Below are positions 52,901-60,972 of a stretch of DNA of 64,000 nucleotides, piece by piece. The DNA is from CAIMUX01 sp964473865 (GTDB taxonomy: Bacteria; Eisenbacteria; RBG-16-71-46; CAIMUX01). Where the stretch lies: contig CAYYQN010000010.1 of assembly GCA_964473865.1 (NCBI GenBank), forward strand, positions 62,001 through 126,000. Reading direction: 5' to 3'. Every line of letters starts with the position of its first letter. Positions within the stretch are counted from its first letter, which is position 1. The notes beneath the pieces are model-generated. The model searched no databases. It saw nothing but the letters and a program-made list of their open reading frames with translations, and had not been told where the DNA came from. Made by a program: the position numbers and the translations under genes.

Positions 52901-53562
52901 CGCTCGGCGGCGAGCATCGGTGCCGTTGTGGGCCGAAACTCGATCCGGACCCGGGCCCGGTCCAGCACGCGCAGCACCCGCCGGGCCGGGTCGTACTGCA
53001 CGGCATCGACCCGGAGCAGCGCCAGCCGGTGCTGGCGCATCGTACCCAGCTCCTGCAGCTCAGCCAGCGGCGTCTCCGGAAACCCGGTCTGGGAATAGGC
53101 CGCGGCATCCAGCACGAACGGCGGTTCCGGGGCGGTACGGTACTGAACCGGCTGCAATGGCAGAACCGGCGAGGTCAGCGGGATCTCCCGGAACTCCGGG
53201 GACTCCACCGAGACGCTCCAGGCGGCGCCGACCGGAACCTCCAGCAGACGTCGGAGGACGGGAAGGCGCGGCGCTCCTTCGTTGCCACCGGTTCCGGAGT
53301 CCGCGACCTCCACCTTCGTGTAGACGGAGCCCCCGGCCGACACGGTTTCCATCGTCATGGGCGGCAGGGTGCACTCCACCACGATGGCCGACTCGCTCGA
53401 CTCCAACAGCCGGAAGGCCTCGGCTCTGGCTCCGGGAGGAAGAATCATGTTCAGCAGCAGAAGGAACAACCCGAGGCCGGGGCAACGCCGGTGGGACAGG
53501 CGGGACAAGTGGGACAGGGGAGACAAGTGGGGTAGGCGGGACATGCGGGGCAGGCGCGACAT
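49927..53562 (-). CDS. Gingipain-type C25 cysteine peptidase with FlgD-like C-terminal module
   Basis: A 1,211-residue exported protease. ATG 53562 is chosen because GGGAG lies seven bases upstream; a GTG ten codons earlier has no binding site. The N-terminus is built of 18-bp repeats (see separate entry), then the hydrophobic LGLFLLLLNMILPPGARA. A gingipain-like N-terminal region (about 60-270) precedes the C25 domain: VGLLVVSAAEF, CVLLVGDTPQIPHW, and catalytic His 456 (AYSGHGS) and Cys 489 (SYSCQTG), 33 residues apart as in RgpB. Ig-like and CARDB-like segments and a jelly-roll follow. The end is a FlgD-like module (ISLFDVAGRLVRRLV, NGAGRSLPSGVYFLKLE), which may route it to the surface. Confidence 0.9.
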   Translation of the reverse strand: MSRLPRMSRLPHLSPLSHLSRLSHRRCPGLGLFLLLLNMILPPGARAEAFRLLESSESAIVVECTLPPMTMETVSAGGSVYTKVEVADSGTGGNEGAPRLPVLRRLLEVPVGAAWSVSVESPEFREIPLTSPVLPLQPVQYRTAPEPPFVLDAAAYSQTGFPETPLAELQELGTMRQHRLALLRVDAVQYDPARRVLRVLDRARVRIEFRPTTAPMLAAERERLRSPIFDEITHRLVLNATPLRYEPGPPVGLLVVSAAEFADDPILAAFLAAKARRGLHVTHVSTAEIGGSATEIRDYIRDAFWNWAIPPTCVLLVGDTPQIPHWIGTGYRLPPTDLYYAALWQEEPFTDYIPDLDVGRLSVADLTQLHNLLGKIRSYEEIGWTGNDTWEKYAAFMAGADHAGDNEGQLNAIIDAFLNPLGYTVNRLYCATHHAQSYQVTDAFNAGRALGAYSGHGSTTMWLDGPVFRQVDVANLTNEVYPLIQSYSCQTGRFSEPECFGETWIRVAHGAVGFFGSSEDSPTLWDGVLSWHFNEGIYNAQAGGYAVNRTWMGGAATYAKLSCAEHLGDDSYTRGYLEQYNFLGDPSVDIWTDVPAVIPVEAPELLVEGPTGLEINVVGQPNLMVTAQKHDGLDDFFVATWTDSSGHAGLSFPGPIGTGMLGLSVTGHDRVPWYREVPVIPPEGPTLIADSLHVLDPAGDADGQGDAGERLGLTLDLKNIGFGVAAGTWGFLQQTVPPGLEIVAGERSYGNIAPGDTRTNDQPFEVRLLSNLTDQQELLLNLSAESDDLGLWSCHYRLAVQAPVLRLCGDLVDDSPPRGDGDGVAEPGETIYLSFWVENTGHADAGNLAGGLACPDAYVEILDADGQCFGVGMEQRALLGVYKVKILDACPNPSMLALHAVMSTPDGELTTLSYDLAVGAWFDDVETDRGWQMSAPEDDATDGFWERVHPIRTNAQVWHGPLVQPDDDHTPGGWFSGRCFITENPIGVGYPPGDADVDGGSNTLLSPIFDLGNATSAIVGYWRWYTNHLGPNPGEDWWDVDVTADGENWVHLEHTTESANEWTFFSFDVGAYVPLTDKIQFRFVASDDPPDALVEAAVDDISLAVSRPLPTGVPDEGIVSRAGFVGVYPNPLGPRGRIILRQNTRAHLRISLFDVAGRLVRRLVDAEADPGLHTLQFDGENGAGRSLPSGVYFLKLETPGVKQYRQVTILQ
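53491..53562 (-). repeat. Four tandem 18-bp repeats encoding the start of the C25 peptidase
   Basis: Units at 53562-53545, 53544-53527, 53526-53509 and 53508-53491 on the minus strand encode MSRLPR, MSRLPH, LSPLSH and LSRLSH. They form the basic n-region of the signal peptide, so copy number would change its length without shifting frame. The first two units each begin with ATG, giving two possible starts. Confidence 0.8.
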
Positions 53563-53801
53563 GCGGGGTCTCCCTTGCGGCAATGCCGGCACGGAGGCGG
53601 TCGCTGGCAGATCGCACGTATTTCGTCAGGCCGAGCCGCCATGCCGAGCAGCGAAACGTCAACCCCGGATCCCGCTGATAGCATAGACGCGCCGGAAACG
53701 GGCGTCAAGGATCCGTGAAAGCCGGTCGACTCGGGACCGCAAGGTGGAAACCAGGGCTCGGAGGATGATGTGGATCTTGACGTGGAATCTGACGGGGAGC
53801 C

Positions 53802-54211
53802 ATGAGAACCGCAGGAAATGCAATCCGGACCGGGTGTCGAGTGGCTCCCCTTCAGGTCTCTCTCGAATGCTTGCAGCGAGTGCCGGCTCTCTTCGATGTT
53901 GTCCAGGTCCTGCTGGACGAGGCTCCTTGCCGGTTCCGCTATCTCCTATCGGGGTCGAGTGCACGCAAGCTCCGCCGGGGCCAGGCCAATCTCCTACCCG
54001 GCCGAATCCACTCGTAGCGACCGAATTCCAGGGGCGACGGGGCACACGGTGGCCCCAGGTCACCCTCTTCCACTTCCGCACCCGCCAGGGTGCCGAGGTT
54101 GACTTCGTGGTGCAGGCCGGCCGGGAGACCTGGAGCGTCGAGCCGGCTACCAAGGCGCAGCCCCCCCCGGCCCCGGGGCGGACGCCCGATTCGTCCGGGC
54201 CCGGGCGGTGA
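53802..54211 (+). pseudogene. Remnant of an AAA/DUF4143 ATPase gene
   Basis: Two pieces of an ATP-binding protein of the AAA_14/DUF4143 kind remain in different frames. The first (about 53863-54017) reads QRVPALFDVVQVLLDEAPCR and LLSGSSARKLRRGQANLLPG, the family's sensor region, and then hits a stop. The second (about 54040-54140) reads TLFHFRTRQGAEVDFVVQAG, the DUF4143 C-terminal strand pair. The Walker A part and the middle are missing. These ATPases are common mobile accessory genes of unclear role. Confidence 0.7.
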
Positions 54212-54260
54212 GACCGGCTGCGCATTGCCCTGGTGCGCCGTCGCTCGGTCCCGTCCTTCC

Positions 54261-56171
54261 TCAGCGACCCGGGCCGCTCGCGCCCAAGAGCACGATCTTC
54301 CGCGGACCGAGCGTGGTCTTGCCCACTTGCAGTCGCAGGTAGTAGACCCCCGCGGCCAGCCTGGCGCCGTCGGAGCTCCGCCCATCAAACCAGTGCTCGT
54401 TCTCTCCTTTCCGGCACTGGAGAGGATCCCGGTGCACCAGACGCCCCTGCGTGTCGTACAGCTCGAAGGCACCGGTGGTGGATTCAGCGGAGGTGAAGAG
54501 TACGCGCACACCCGCCGGGGCCGGGTTGGGGCGACTCCCCGAAAGGACCGTGGCGGCCGCGACCGACGGCGGCGGGAGGCCGGGGTCGTCCGGCACCGCC
54601 GCCGGGACGACCCGGAAAGAGTCGCTGGTGGCCAGGTAGAGATGATGGGTCACCCCGTGGCGAAACGAGACAAACCCGTCCTGCTCCGGCGTGACGAACA
54701 GGTCGGGCCTCACTGCGTCGGTCAAGGCGGCGGCCACCGAGTCGACGACCACGGTCACGACGTAGGCGGAGTCGGGAATGATGTCGGCCACCCGGAGTTG
54801 CGGAACGCCGGATGGTCCGGACGCGAGGTAGGTGCATTCGAGCCGGTCGGGCGACCCCGCGAAGAGCGAGAGCTGGCGCGCGGCGTCGCAATGCGGGTCG
54901 CCCAAGTGGATCTGGAATGAGCGCGGCCGCACGACGGGATCGGCAAGCAGTACCGCCCCGATCCGGGAATCGTACTCGCTGAAGGCGTAACCGGAGTCGG
55001 GTCGCGCCGCCAGATCGAAGTAGGTGCCGCGGTTCGGGCCCGGGTCGACGGTGATCGGAGGTTGCCAGGCATCGCCGGCCCGTCGGACGTACTGGAGCGA
55101 GCCCCGCGTCGCGTTTCGATAGGCCACCAGCAGGTCCCCTTGCGGCTCCGGTACCAGGACCGCGTTGCGGCCGACGTCCGCCGTGTCCGCCAGCGCGGTT
55201 TCGATGGTCCATGGCGCGGAGTGGATCTCGCGATCGGCCAGGAGGACGGCGCCGGTTGCCGCGGAGTATTCGCTGAAGGCGTAACCGATCCCGGCGTGGT
55301 CGGCCACGTCGAAGTATTGCCCCCGCCCGGGTCCCGGATCGACGGTGACGGGCGCGGACCAGGCTTCCCCCTCCCGCACGATGTACTGCAGGGAGCCTTG
55401 GGTCGCGTTCCGGTAGGCGGCAACCAGGCTCCCACCGCTGTCTTCATACAGGCAGAGATTGCCGCCGACGTCGTCCGGGTCCGCCACGGCCGCCTCGACG
55501 CTCCATGAGCGGCCCTGCAGGACCGGGTCGGCAAGGAAGGCTGCTCCCTCAGTGGAGGAGTACTCGCTGAAGGCATAGCCTCCCTCCGGGCGCCGGGCGA
55601 GATCGAAGTACCGCCCGCGACCGGGACCGGGATCGACGATCACGGGAGATCCCCAGGCACCCCCCGTGCGGCGAATGTGGTGTAACGCCCCGGAACTCTC
55701 GTGCCGGTAGGCGACCGCGATGTCGCCGTTCGCATCCATCTGGATACAAGCCGAGCGACCCACATCGCCCTCTTGCACGATTGCCGAGGCGGTCCAGGAA
55801 CGAACCGCTTCCGGACCGGCATACCAGCCCGCGCCGCTGTCCGTGCGCCGGTAACAGGTTCTCTTCGTGCCTCCGGCATCGAGAGCGAGGGCGCAGCCGT
55901 CGCCCACGGTCCCCGACGCGTCGATCACTTCAGGTGTTCCCCAGGTGCCGGATGCCGTGAAGACCGTCTTCAGGGTGTGATTGTCCGTCCGCAAGTAGAC
56001 GACGCAGAGCTCGCCGGCGGAGTCGACCTGCAGATCCGCGAACCGGCCCACGTCCCCGCCCGTGTCGAGCGTCGAGACAGTCCAGGTCTGCGCCCAAGCC
56101 GGCGAGGCGGCCGCAATGGCAGCCAGCGGGATGACCGCCCAGAGAGCAAGTACCGATGATTGTTTCCACAT
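54261..56171 (-). CDS. Secreted beta-propeller-like repeat protein with FlgD-like C-terminal module
   Basis: A 636-residue exported protein. Signal peptide VLALWAVIPLAAIAAASPAWA. The N-terminal unit WTVSTLDTGGDVGRFADLQV resembles the repeats of the next gene upstream. Then come at least three long repeats of about 90 residues, each with an AAYRNAT-QGSLQYI-like strand, a TVDPGPGRGQYFDVA block and a GYAFSEYSAATGAVLLAD block. The end is a FlgD-like module (AFELYDTQGRLVHRD, ASSDGARLAAGVYYLRLQV-type). No catalytic motif was found; a binding or adhesive surface protein is likely. It is co-oriented with the related gene 31 bases upstream. Confidence 0.82.
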   Translation of the reverse strand: MWKQSSVLALWAVIPLAAIAAASPAWAQTWTVSTLDTGGDVGRFADLQVDSAGELCVVYLRTDNHTLKTVFTASGTWGTPEVIDASGTVGDGCALALDAGGTKRTCYRRTDSGAGWYAGPEAVRSWTASAIVQEGDVGRSACIQMDANGDIAVAYRHESSGALHHIRRTGGAWGSPVIVDPGPGRGRYFDLARRPEGGYAFSEYSSTEGAAFLADPVLQGRSWSVEAAVADPDDVGGNLCLYEDSGGSLVAAYRNATQGSLQYIVREGEAWSAPVTVDPGPGRGQYFDVADHAGIGYAFSEYSAATGAVLLADREIHSAPWTIETALADTADVGRNAVLVPEPQGDLLVAYRNATRGSLQYVRRAGDAWQPPITVDPGPNRGTYFDLAARPDSGYAFSEYDSRIGAVLLADPVVRPRSFQIHLGDPHCDAARQLSLFAGSPDRLECTYLASGPSGVPQLRVADIIPDSAYVVTVVVDSVAAALTDAVRPDLFVTPEQDGFVSFRHGVTHHLYLATSDSFRVVPAAVPDDPGLPPPSVAAATVLSGSRPNPAPAGVRVLFTSAESTTGAFELYDTQGRLVHRDPLQCRKGENEHWFDGRSSDGARLAAGVYYLRLQVGKTTLGPRKIVLLGASGPGR

Positions 56172-56202
56172 CTTCTCCGCTCCCGGTTCTTGGTTGGGGT
56201 GG

Positions 56203-57015
56203 TCACGGGTTCAACGTGGCGTACTTCAAGTCGCCGTTCGTCGCGTCGTAGTAGACGATGTGCACGTTGTCGCTGGCGTCGACCGCGATGGAGCTGTAAT
56301 CGCCGACATTTCCCGCGATATCGACGGTGGAAACCTGCCACGTGGTGTCGTCCCAGGCCTTGGTCGCATACATCAGATTATCTCCGGCGTTCTCGTAGAA
56401 GCTCACGTGCAGGTTGAGGGCGGAGTCAACGGCGATGGAGGCGCCGTGGGTGGCGTAGTGCACGGCGTCAACCTGGGTGCTGGTCCAGCCGCCGGTGCCC
56501 GGCGTCCGCTGGAAAACGGAAACCCGGGCGTCTTCCGCAAGGCTGGTGATGACCGGGACGAGCTCCTCTCCGATCTGAACCAGGGCCAGGTCAACGTAGC
56601 TGTATGCGCTGGTCCCCGTGACCGCCTCGGGCCCGAGGACCCAGCTCCCGGTCGCCGGGTCGTAGATACCGTACCGGGTGTAGGGAGAGACGTACTTGTT
56701 CCACGCTACGTGGAAACGATCCTGTGCGTCCAATAGAACCTCGAAGAAGTATCCGGCATACATGTTCGAGTCCAATTGCTTGTACTGCCAGCCACCCGCT
56801 CCTCCGCCGTCCGGAATCCACCAGGCCAGCATCAAATTGCCTCCACTCTTGTAGAAGATGTACGGGATCCCGGCGCTGGTGACCACGATCTGGGAGTCGT
56901 AGCCGGCGTCGCCGGCATCGTCCACGACCTGGAGGTTCCAGGTCTGGCCCTGGGCGGTCGGGATGCCCAGGAGGAAAGACAGCGCGATGACCGGAATTGC
57001 GATCTGGAGTTTCAT
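56203..57015 (-). CDS. Secreted beta-propeller-like repeat protein, short form
   Basis: A 270-residue exported protein. ATG 57015 is chosen because AGGAGG is eight bases upstream; an ATG two codons earlier is too close. Signal peptide KLQIAIPVIALSFLLGIPTAQG. Four or more repeats of the pattern W-x-V-S-T-V-D-x-A-G-D-V-G ... S-S-I-A-V-D-x-x-G-x-x-H-I-V-Y-Y-D are visible, best at the end (TWQVSTVDIAGNVGDYSSIA, VHIVYYDATNGDLKYATLNP). There is no FlgD-like module and no other C-terminal tag. It shares the repeat with the downstream 636-residue protein, so the pair may act together or derive from a duplication. Confidence 0.8.
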   Translation of the reverse strand: MKLQIAIPVIALSFLLGIPTAQGQTWNLQVVDDAGDAGYDSQIVVTSAGIPYIFYKSGGNLMLAWWIPDGGGAGGWQYKQLDSNMYAGYFFEVLLDAQDRFHVAWNKYVSPYTRYGIYDPATGSWVLGPEAVTGTSAYSYVDLALVQIGEELVPVITSLAEDARVSVFQRTPGTGGWTSTQVDAVHYATHGASIAVDSALNLHVSFYENAGDNLMYATKAWDDTTWQVSTVDIAGNVGDYSSIAVDASDNVHIVYYDATNGDLKYATLNP

Positions 57016-57648
57016 AGCCATAGCCTCCTCAGTGTGAAACGGCCCGGGAAAACGAACGACGATCACGGGTGCGCCCGTGCCGGATCGCCGGGGATTGTCC
57101 TCCGGGCGGGCCGGACTCCTCGGCCGGTCCGGCCCATCGGGGCCGCGTCTTGAGGAGCGGTGTCCCCGCGGCACGGCGCGGGCGGGCGGTCACCAGATGA
57201 TGGGACGCGGGGTGCGGACGGGAATCACGGGGATTCGGTCACCATCGGCGGGATGAACAGGCGAACATCGGCCGGGACCGATCCAGCAGTCCTCGCCGAT
57301 CTCGAGCCAATGAGTGCGTTCATCCGCTCGCCCGCCCTCCCGCGACGAAGAACGGCGGCGGGCTGAGGCGGGCGTAAGCAGCGCAAACAGCGCAAACAGC
57401 CCGAGTGGTGCGGCGGCCGCGATGGGGGCGCTCCCACGCACTCTTCAGCCCCGCACTACTGAAGTCCGGTCCACTTCGGGATCCGCACACGCCAACACCG
57501 CCATGAGCGCGCGCCGACTGGACCCTGGCCGTCTCCGCCGGGTTGCGCTCGATCTCCTTCGCCATGCCCGGCTCCCTCTCCGGCGCCCGTGTGGTACCAT
57601 GACGGCCGCACGCGGGGCGGCCGCGGCGACCCTGGACGGAGGACCCTG
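57016..57648. other. Intergenic stretch before the glutamine synthetase gene
   Basis: About 630 bases between divergent genes. A perfect 7-bp inverted repeat, CGGCCGC-N7-GCGGCCG (57603-57623), lies 25 bases before the synthetase start and could be a leader hairpin or operator. A TACCAT box (57594-57599) might be a -10. No gene was recognised; the open frames lack ribosome binding sites or family features. Confidence 0.45.
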
Positions 57649-59148
57649 ATGGACGAGCAGTTGGCGCTCAATCCGAACAAGCTGGTGCGCTTCCTGGGCA
57701 AGAGCCCGGATCAGTTCACCCGCAAGGACCTGATTCACTTCATCGAGAAGAACGACATTCGAATGGTCAACTTCCGGTATGTCGGCGGCGACGGTAAGCT
57801 CAAGCTGCTGAACTTCGTCATCAACGACCGGCGGCACCTGGACCGCGTCCTGGCCATGGGAGAGCGCGTCGACGGATCGAGCCTCTTCTCCTACATCGAG
57901 GCCAGCGCCAGCGATCTCTACGTGGTGCCCCGCTACCGGACGGCGTACGTCAACCCCTTCGCCCCGGTGCCCACCGTCGACATCCTCTGCTCCTATTTCG
58001 ATCGCTCCGGTCGGCCGCTCGCGATCGCTCCAGAGAACATCTTGAAGAAAGCGCACGCGGCCCTGCAGGAACAGACCGGCCTGCGCCTGCAGGCGCTGGG
58101 CGAGCTCGAGTTCTACGTCTCTTCCGAGCTGGACCGTATCTACACCATCACACCGCAGAAGGGCTACCACGAGTCCCACCCCTTCGCGAAGTGGGAGACG
58201 GTGCGGATCGAGGCGATGAAGCTGATCTCGGAAATGGGCGGCCGGATCAAGTACGGCCACTCCGAGGTGGGCAACATCGTCTCCGGCGACTGGGAGTACG
58301 TCCAGCACGAGATCGAGTTCGCGCCGGTGGACATCGAAGACGCCGCCGATCAGCTCGTGGTCGCCAAGTGGGCGCTCCGCGAGGTGGCCTACAAGCTCGG
58401 GCTGGAGGTGAGCTTCGCTCCCAAGATCATCGTCGGACACGCCGGCAGCGGCCTGCACATCCACATGCGTCTCGTGAAGGACGGCCGCAACCAGATGGTC
58501 GACGACGCCGGGTCCCTGAGCACCGCGGCGCGGAAGATGATCGGCGGCCTGCTGGAGCTGGCGCCGTCGATCACCGCCTTCGGGAACGTGGTGCCGACCT
58601 CGTTCTTGAGGCTGGTCCCGCACCAGGAGGCTCCGACCAACATCTGCTGGGGCGACACGAACCGTTCCGTGCTGGTGCGCGTCCCCCTCGGCTGGACCGG
58701 AGCCGACCGCATGGTCCAAGAGGCCAATCCGCAGGAGCGGGAGCCGTGGAGCGACCCGATGGGCGATCAGACCATCGAGCTGCGCAGTGCCGATGGATCG
58801 TCCAATGTCTATCTCTTGCTGGCGGGCATCGCCGTCGCCGCCCGGCACGGGTTGGAGAACGGCGACGACGCGCTGCAGCTGGCCGAGAAGCTATACGTGA
58901 GCGTCGACGTGGGGAAGAACCAGGCCGGTCTGAATCTGCCCCAGTTGCCCGCGTCGTGCTTCGAGGCCGGCGAACGGCTGCTCAAGGACCGTGCCTTCTA
59001 CGAGAAGCAGGGAGTCTTTCCGCCGCACATGATCGACGGCATCGCCGCTGTGCTCCAGCAGTACAACGACAAGGACCTCAGCGAACGCATGTTTGGAGAC
59101 GGCGACGCCCTGGTCAAGCTGGTCAAGCAGTACCTGCACTGCGGGTGA
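57649..59148 (+). CDS. Glutamine synthetase (type I-like)
   Basis: A 499-residue cytoplasmic ATP-dependent ligase making glutamine from glutamate and ammonium. The ATG is preceded by ACGGAGGAC. The N-terminal beta-grasp domain (DIRMVNFRYVGGDGKLKLLN) leads to the catalytic fold: ELEFYVSSELD, the metal-site segment QHEIEFAPVDIEDAADQL, IIVGHAGSGLHIHMRLVKDG, then RLVPHQEAPTNICWGDTNRS and a final LRSADGSSNVYLLLAGIAVAA. The adenylylated Tyr loop of GSI-beta (NLYxLP) is replaced by LNLPQLPASC, so adenylylation is not expected. It sits alone; with gdhA it gives the cell both ammonium-assimilation routes. A divergent relative with another ligase activity cannot be excluded. Confidence 0.88.
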   Translation: MDEQLALNPNKLVRFLGKSPDQFTRKDLIHFIEKNDIRMVNFRYVGGDGKLKLLNFVINDRRHLDRVLAMGERVDGSSLFSYIEASASDLYVVPRYRTAYVNPFAPVPTVDILCSYFDRSGRPLAIAPENILKKAHAALQEQTGLRLQALGELEFYVSSELDRIYTITPQKGYHESHPFAKWETVRIEAMKLISEMGGRIKYGHSEVGNIVSGDWEYVQHEIEFAPVDIEDAADQLVVAKWALREVAYKLGLEVSFAPKIIVGHAGSGLHIHMRLVKDGRNQMVDDAGSLSTAARKMIGGLLELAPSITAFGNVVPTSFLRLVPHQEAPTNICWGDTNRSVLVRVPLGWTGADRMVQEANPQEREPWSDPMGDQTIELRSADGSSNVYLLLAGIAVAARHGLENGDDALQLAEKLYVSVDVGKNQAGLNLPQLPASCFEAGERLLKDRAFYEKQGVFPPHMIDGIAAVLQQYNDKDLSERMFGDGDALVKLVKQYLHCG

Positions 59149-59186
59149 GCGTGGGCGCCGCCTGGCGGTGAAGGGCAGGACCTTCC

Positions 59187-60542
59187 TCATCGGGGCGATC
59201 TCCCCAGGCGAATCGTCGTCTGCTGGTCCGTCGTCTCGACTCTGGCGCCCTTGAACCGGGCACTCAAGGCCGGCAGCCGGACCTTCACCGTATCGACATC
59301 AACCCGTACCGGCGGCTCGGTGTCGAGCCCCACGAAGGTAGCCCGCTTCACCCCATTGAACAGCGGATGCGGCCCGACTCCTTCCGTGAGGACGGTGTCC
59401 CCCATCACCTCGAACGTGCCGGCATCGTTGCCCAGCCGCAGGAACCGTGTGTGGAGAAGCCCGGTGTCGAGACGCCGGACATTCATCGGATCGAATCCCT
59501 GGGGCCAGAGCGGCGACGCCGAGTCCGCCTCGACAACGAGCCGCCAGCCGGGAGCGGCGATGAAGCGCTGACGCATCGACATGCGAGCAGCCCGCAGCTC
59601 TTCCACATCTCTGCCGGCGGTATCCGCCGCCACCGCGCTGTCCGCGGCCGCGAATGCGCAATCCGCGGCTCCCGGGACCCGGGCGAGCGCTTCGGCGAGA
59701 TCGCTGTCCAGGTGCCGGCGATCATCTGCGGCGAAGCCGGTGCGCCATTCCGGCCGGAAGCGATCGAGCAGGAGCGCCCAAGCCGCGCCCGTCGCATAGG
59801 CGCGGAGCCGAACGGACTCCGCGGGGAATCCGTGCGGCGGGAACGCCGGTTCGCGACGACCGGCGGCCCGGAGCTCCACGTACGCCGCCGTGCCCTCGAG
59901 GGTCTCGATCCCGCGCTCGTACGACACGAAGCTCGAGTCCATCCCGCCGAACCGGAGGCGGCGCAGGTCCAAAGCGTGCTTTGCCCAGCCGGCGCTCACC
60001 GGAGGGTCCGACGCGGCCAGAGACCGGCGCAACGCCTCGGTCTCCAGGCGGCTCAGGGTCAGAAGGCGGGGGTCATCCACGGGGTACAGGAACAGCTGCG
60101 TCTCGTCGGAACCCCACGTTCGCCGCGTCTCGAACTGATACGCGTGGAATCCCTCATGAACCACCACCGCCACGAGATCACGGAGAGCATCGGGCGGCGT
60201 GAGCCCGTTCAGCTGCACGGTCGCCGTTCGGATGCCGCCGATCAGGGCGGAGGAGTTGGCGACCACGTCCGGGTGGCGCCCCGGATGGACCCAGGCCATC
60301 TCCTCGTGAACGAAACCGGCGGGAGGGTTCGGATGACGGAAGAGGTAGGTGTTCGTCCCGTCGAAAACTGCAAGCGGCGCCTTGAGCGGATCGTAGCCGG
60401 GCCAGAACGTCGAGCCCCCCGCAATCCGGTGCAGTTCCGCCTCCAGCGCGAGCGCATCCGGTCCACCGCCACCGGCGTTTCCGCAGAAGATCAGATTCGC
60501 CGCAGCGCTCATGATCACGATGGCCTGCCGTATCCGTTTCAT
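59187..60542 (-). CDS. Putative exported HExxH metallopeptidase
   Basis: A 451-residue protein of a family not recognised by name. The N-terminus is a short hydrophobic signal (RQAIVIMSAAANLIFCGNAG), possibly a lipobox-like end at Cys 20 or a plain signal. The zinc motif HEGFH (residues 129-133) lies in VAVVVHEGFHAYQFE. A likely third ligand, Glu 216, is in GIETLEGTAAYVEL, about 83 residues downstream, as in gluzincins where the second Glu comes in an E-x-x-A-Y context. The last 100 residues are beta-rich. Probably a periplasmic zinc peptidase; substrate unknown. It is convergent with the glutamine synthetase gene. Confidence 0.75.
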   Translation of the reverse strand: MKRIRQAIVIMSAAANLIFCGNAGGGGPDALALEAELHRIAGGSTFWPGYDPLKAPLAVFDGTNTYLFRHPNPPAGFVHEEMAWVHPGRHPDVVANSSALIGGIRTATVQLNGLTPPDALRDLVAVVVHEGFHAYQFETRRTWGSDETQLFLYPVDDPRLLTLSRLETEALRRSLAASDPPVSAGWAKHALDLRRLRFGGMDSSFVSYERGIETLEGTAAYVELRAAGRREPAFPPHGFPAESVRLRAYATGAAWALLLDRFRPEWRTGFAADDRRHLDSDLAEALARVPGAADCAFAAADSAVAADTAGRDVEELRAARMSMRQRFIAAPGWRLVVEADSASPLWPQGFDPMNVRRLDTGLLHTRFLRLGNDAGTFEVMGDTVLTEGVGPHPLFNGVKRATFVGLDTEPPVRVDVDTVKVRLPALSARFKGARVETTDQQTTIRLGRSPR

Positions 60543-60657
60543 GGTTCCGCAACCTCAGTATAGGTCAAGACGAGGCTCTCCCCGCAGTCGTCGGTCGCGC
60601 CGCACGGGTGGCCGGGCGGCGCCGCGAACGCGACCGACGGACTACTACCACACCCTG

Positions 60658-60972
60658 CTAGCGCGTCACCAGCACCCTTCTCCCAAGTTGCCGATGCGAG
60701 TCCGAGAAGCGCAGGTGATAGACTCCGTTCGGCACGGACCGCCCCGCGTCGTCGTTCCCGTTCCAGAAGACGGAGTTCCACCCCGGCAAGACCGCGCCGG
60801 GTACGAGATCTCGGACCAACCGCCCCGAGATGTCAAAGACCCCGATCTTGACAGGTCCGATGCCGGTCGCGTCGAAGAAGATCCGCGTCTCGCCCCGGGA
60901 TGGATTCGGAGCCACGACAAGAGGCTGAGCCCCCCAGGCCGTCTCACGGACAGCCGTCTGGTCGTCTCAGCT
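60658..60972 (-). pseudogene. Stranded FlgD-like C-terminal module
   Basis: The segment VVAPNPSRGETRIFFDATG, KIGVFDISGRLVRDLV, NDDAGRSVPNGVYHLRF and RVLVTR is a complete FlgD-like C-terminal module of the kind carried by the proteases here. It is in the same frame as the gene immediately upstream (60973-61641) but is cut off by two TGA codons separated by one codon (60975-60973 and 60969-60967). It has no signal peptide, start or ribosome binding site of its own, so it is most likely the lost tail of that gene. Confidence 0.6.
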
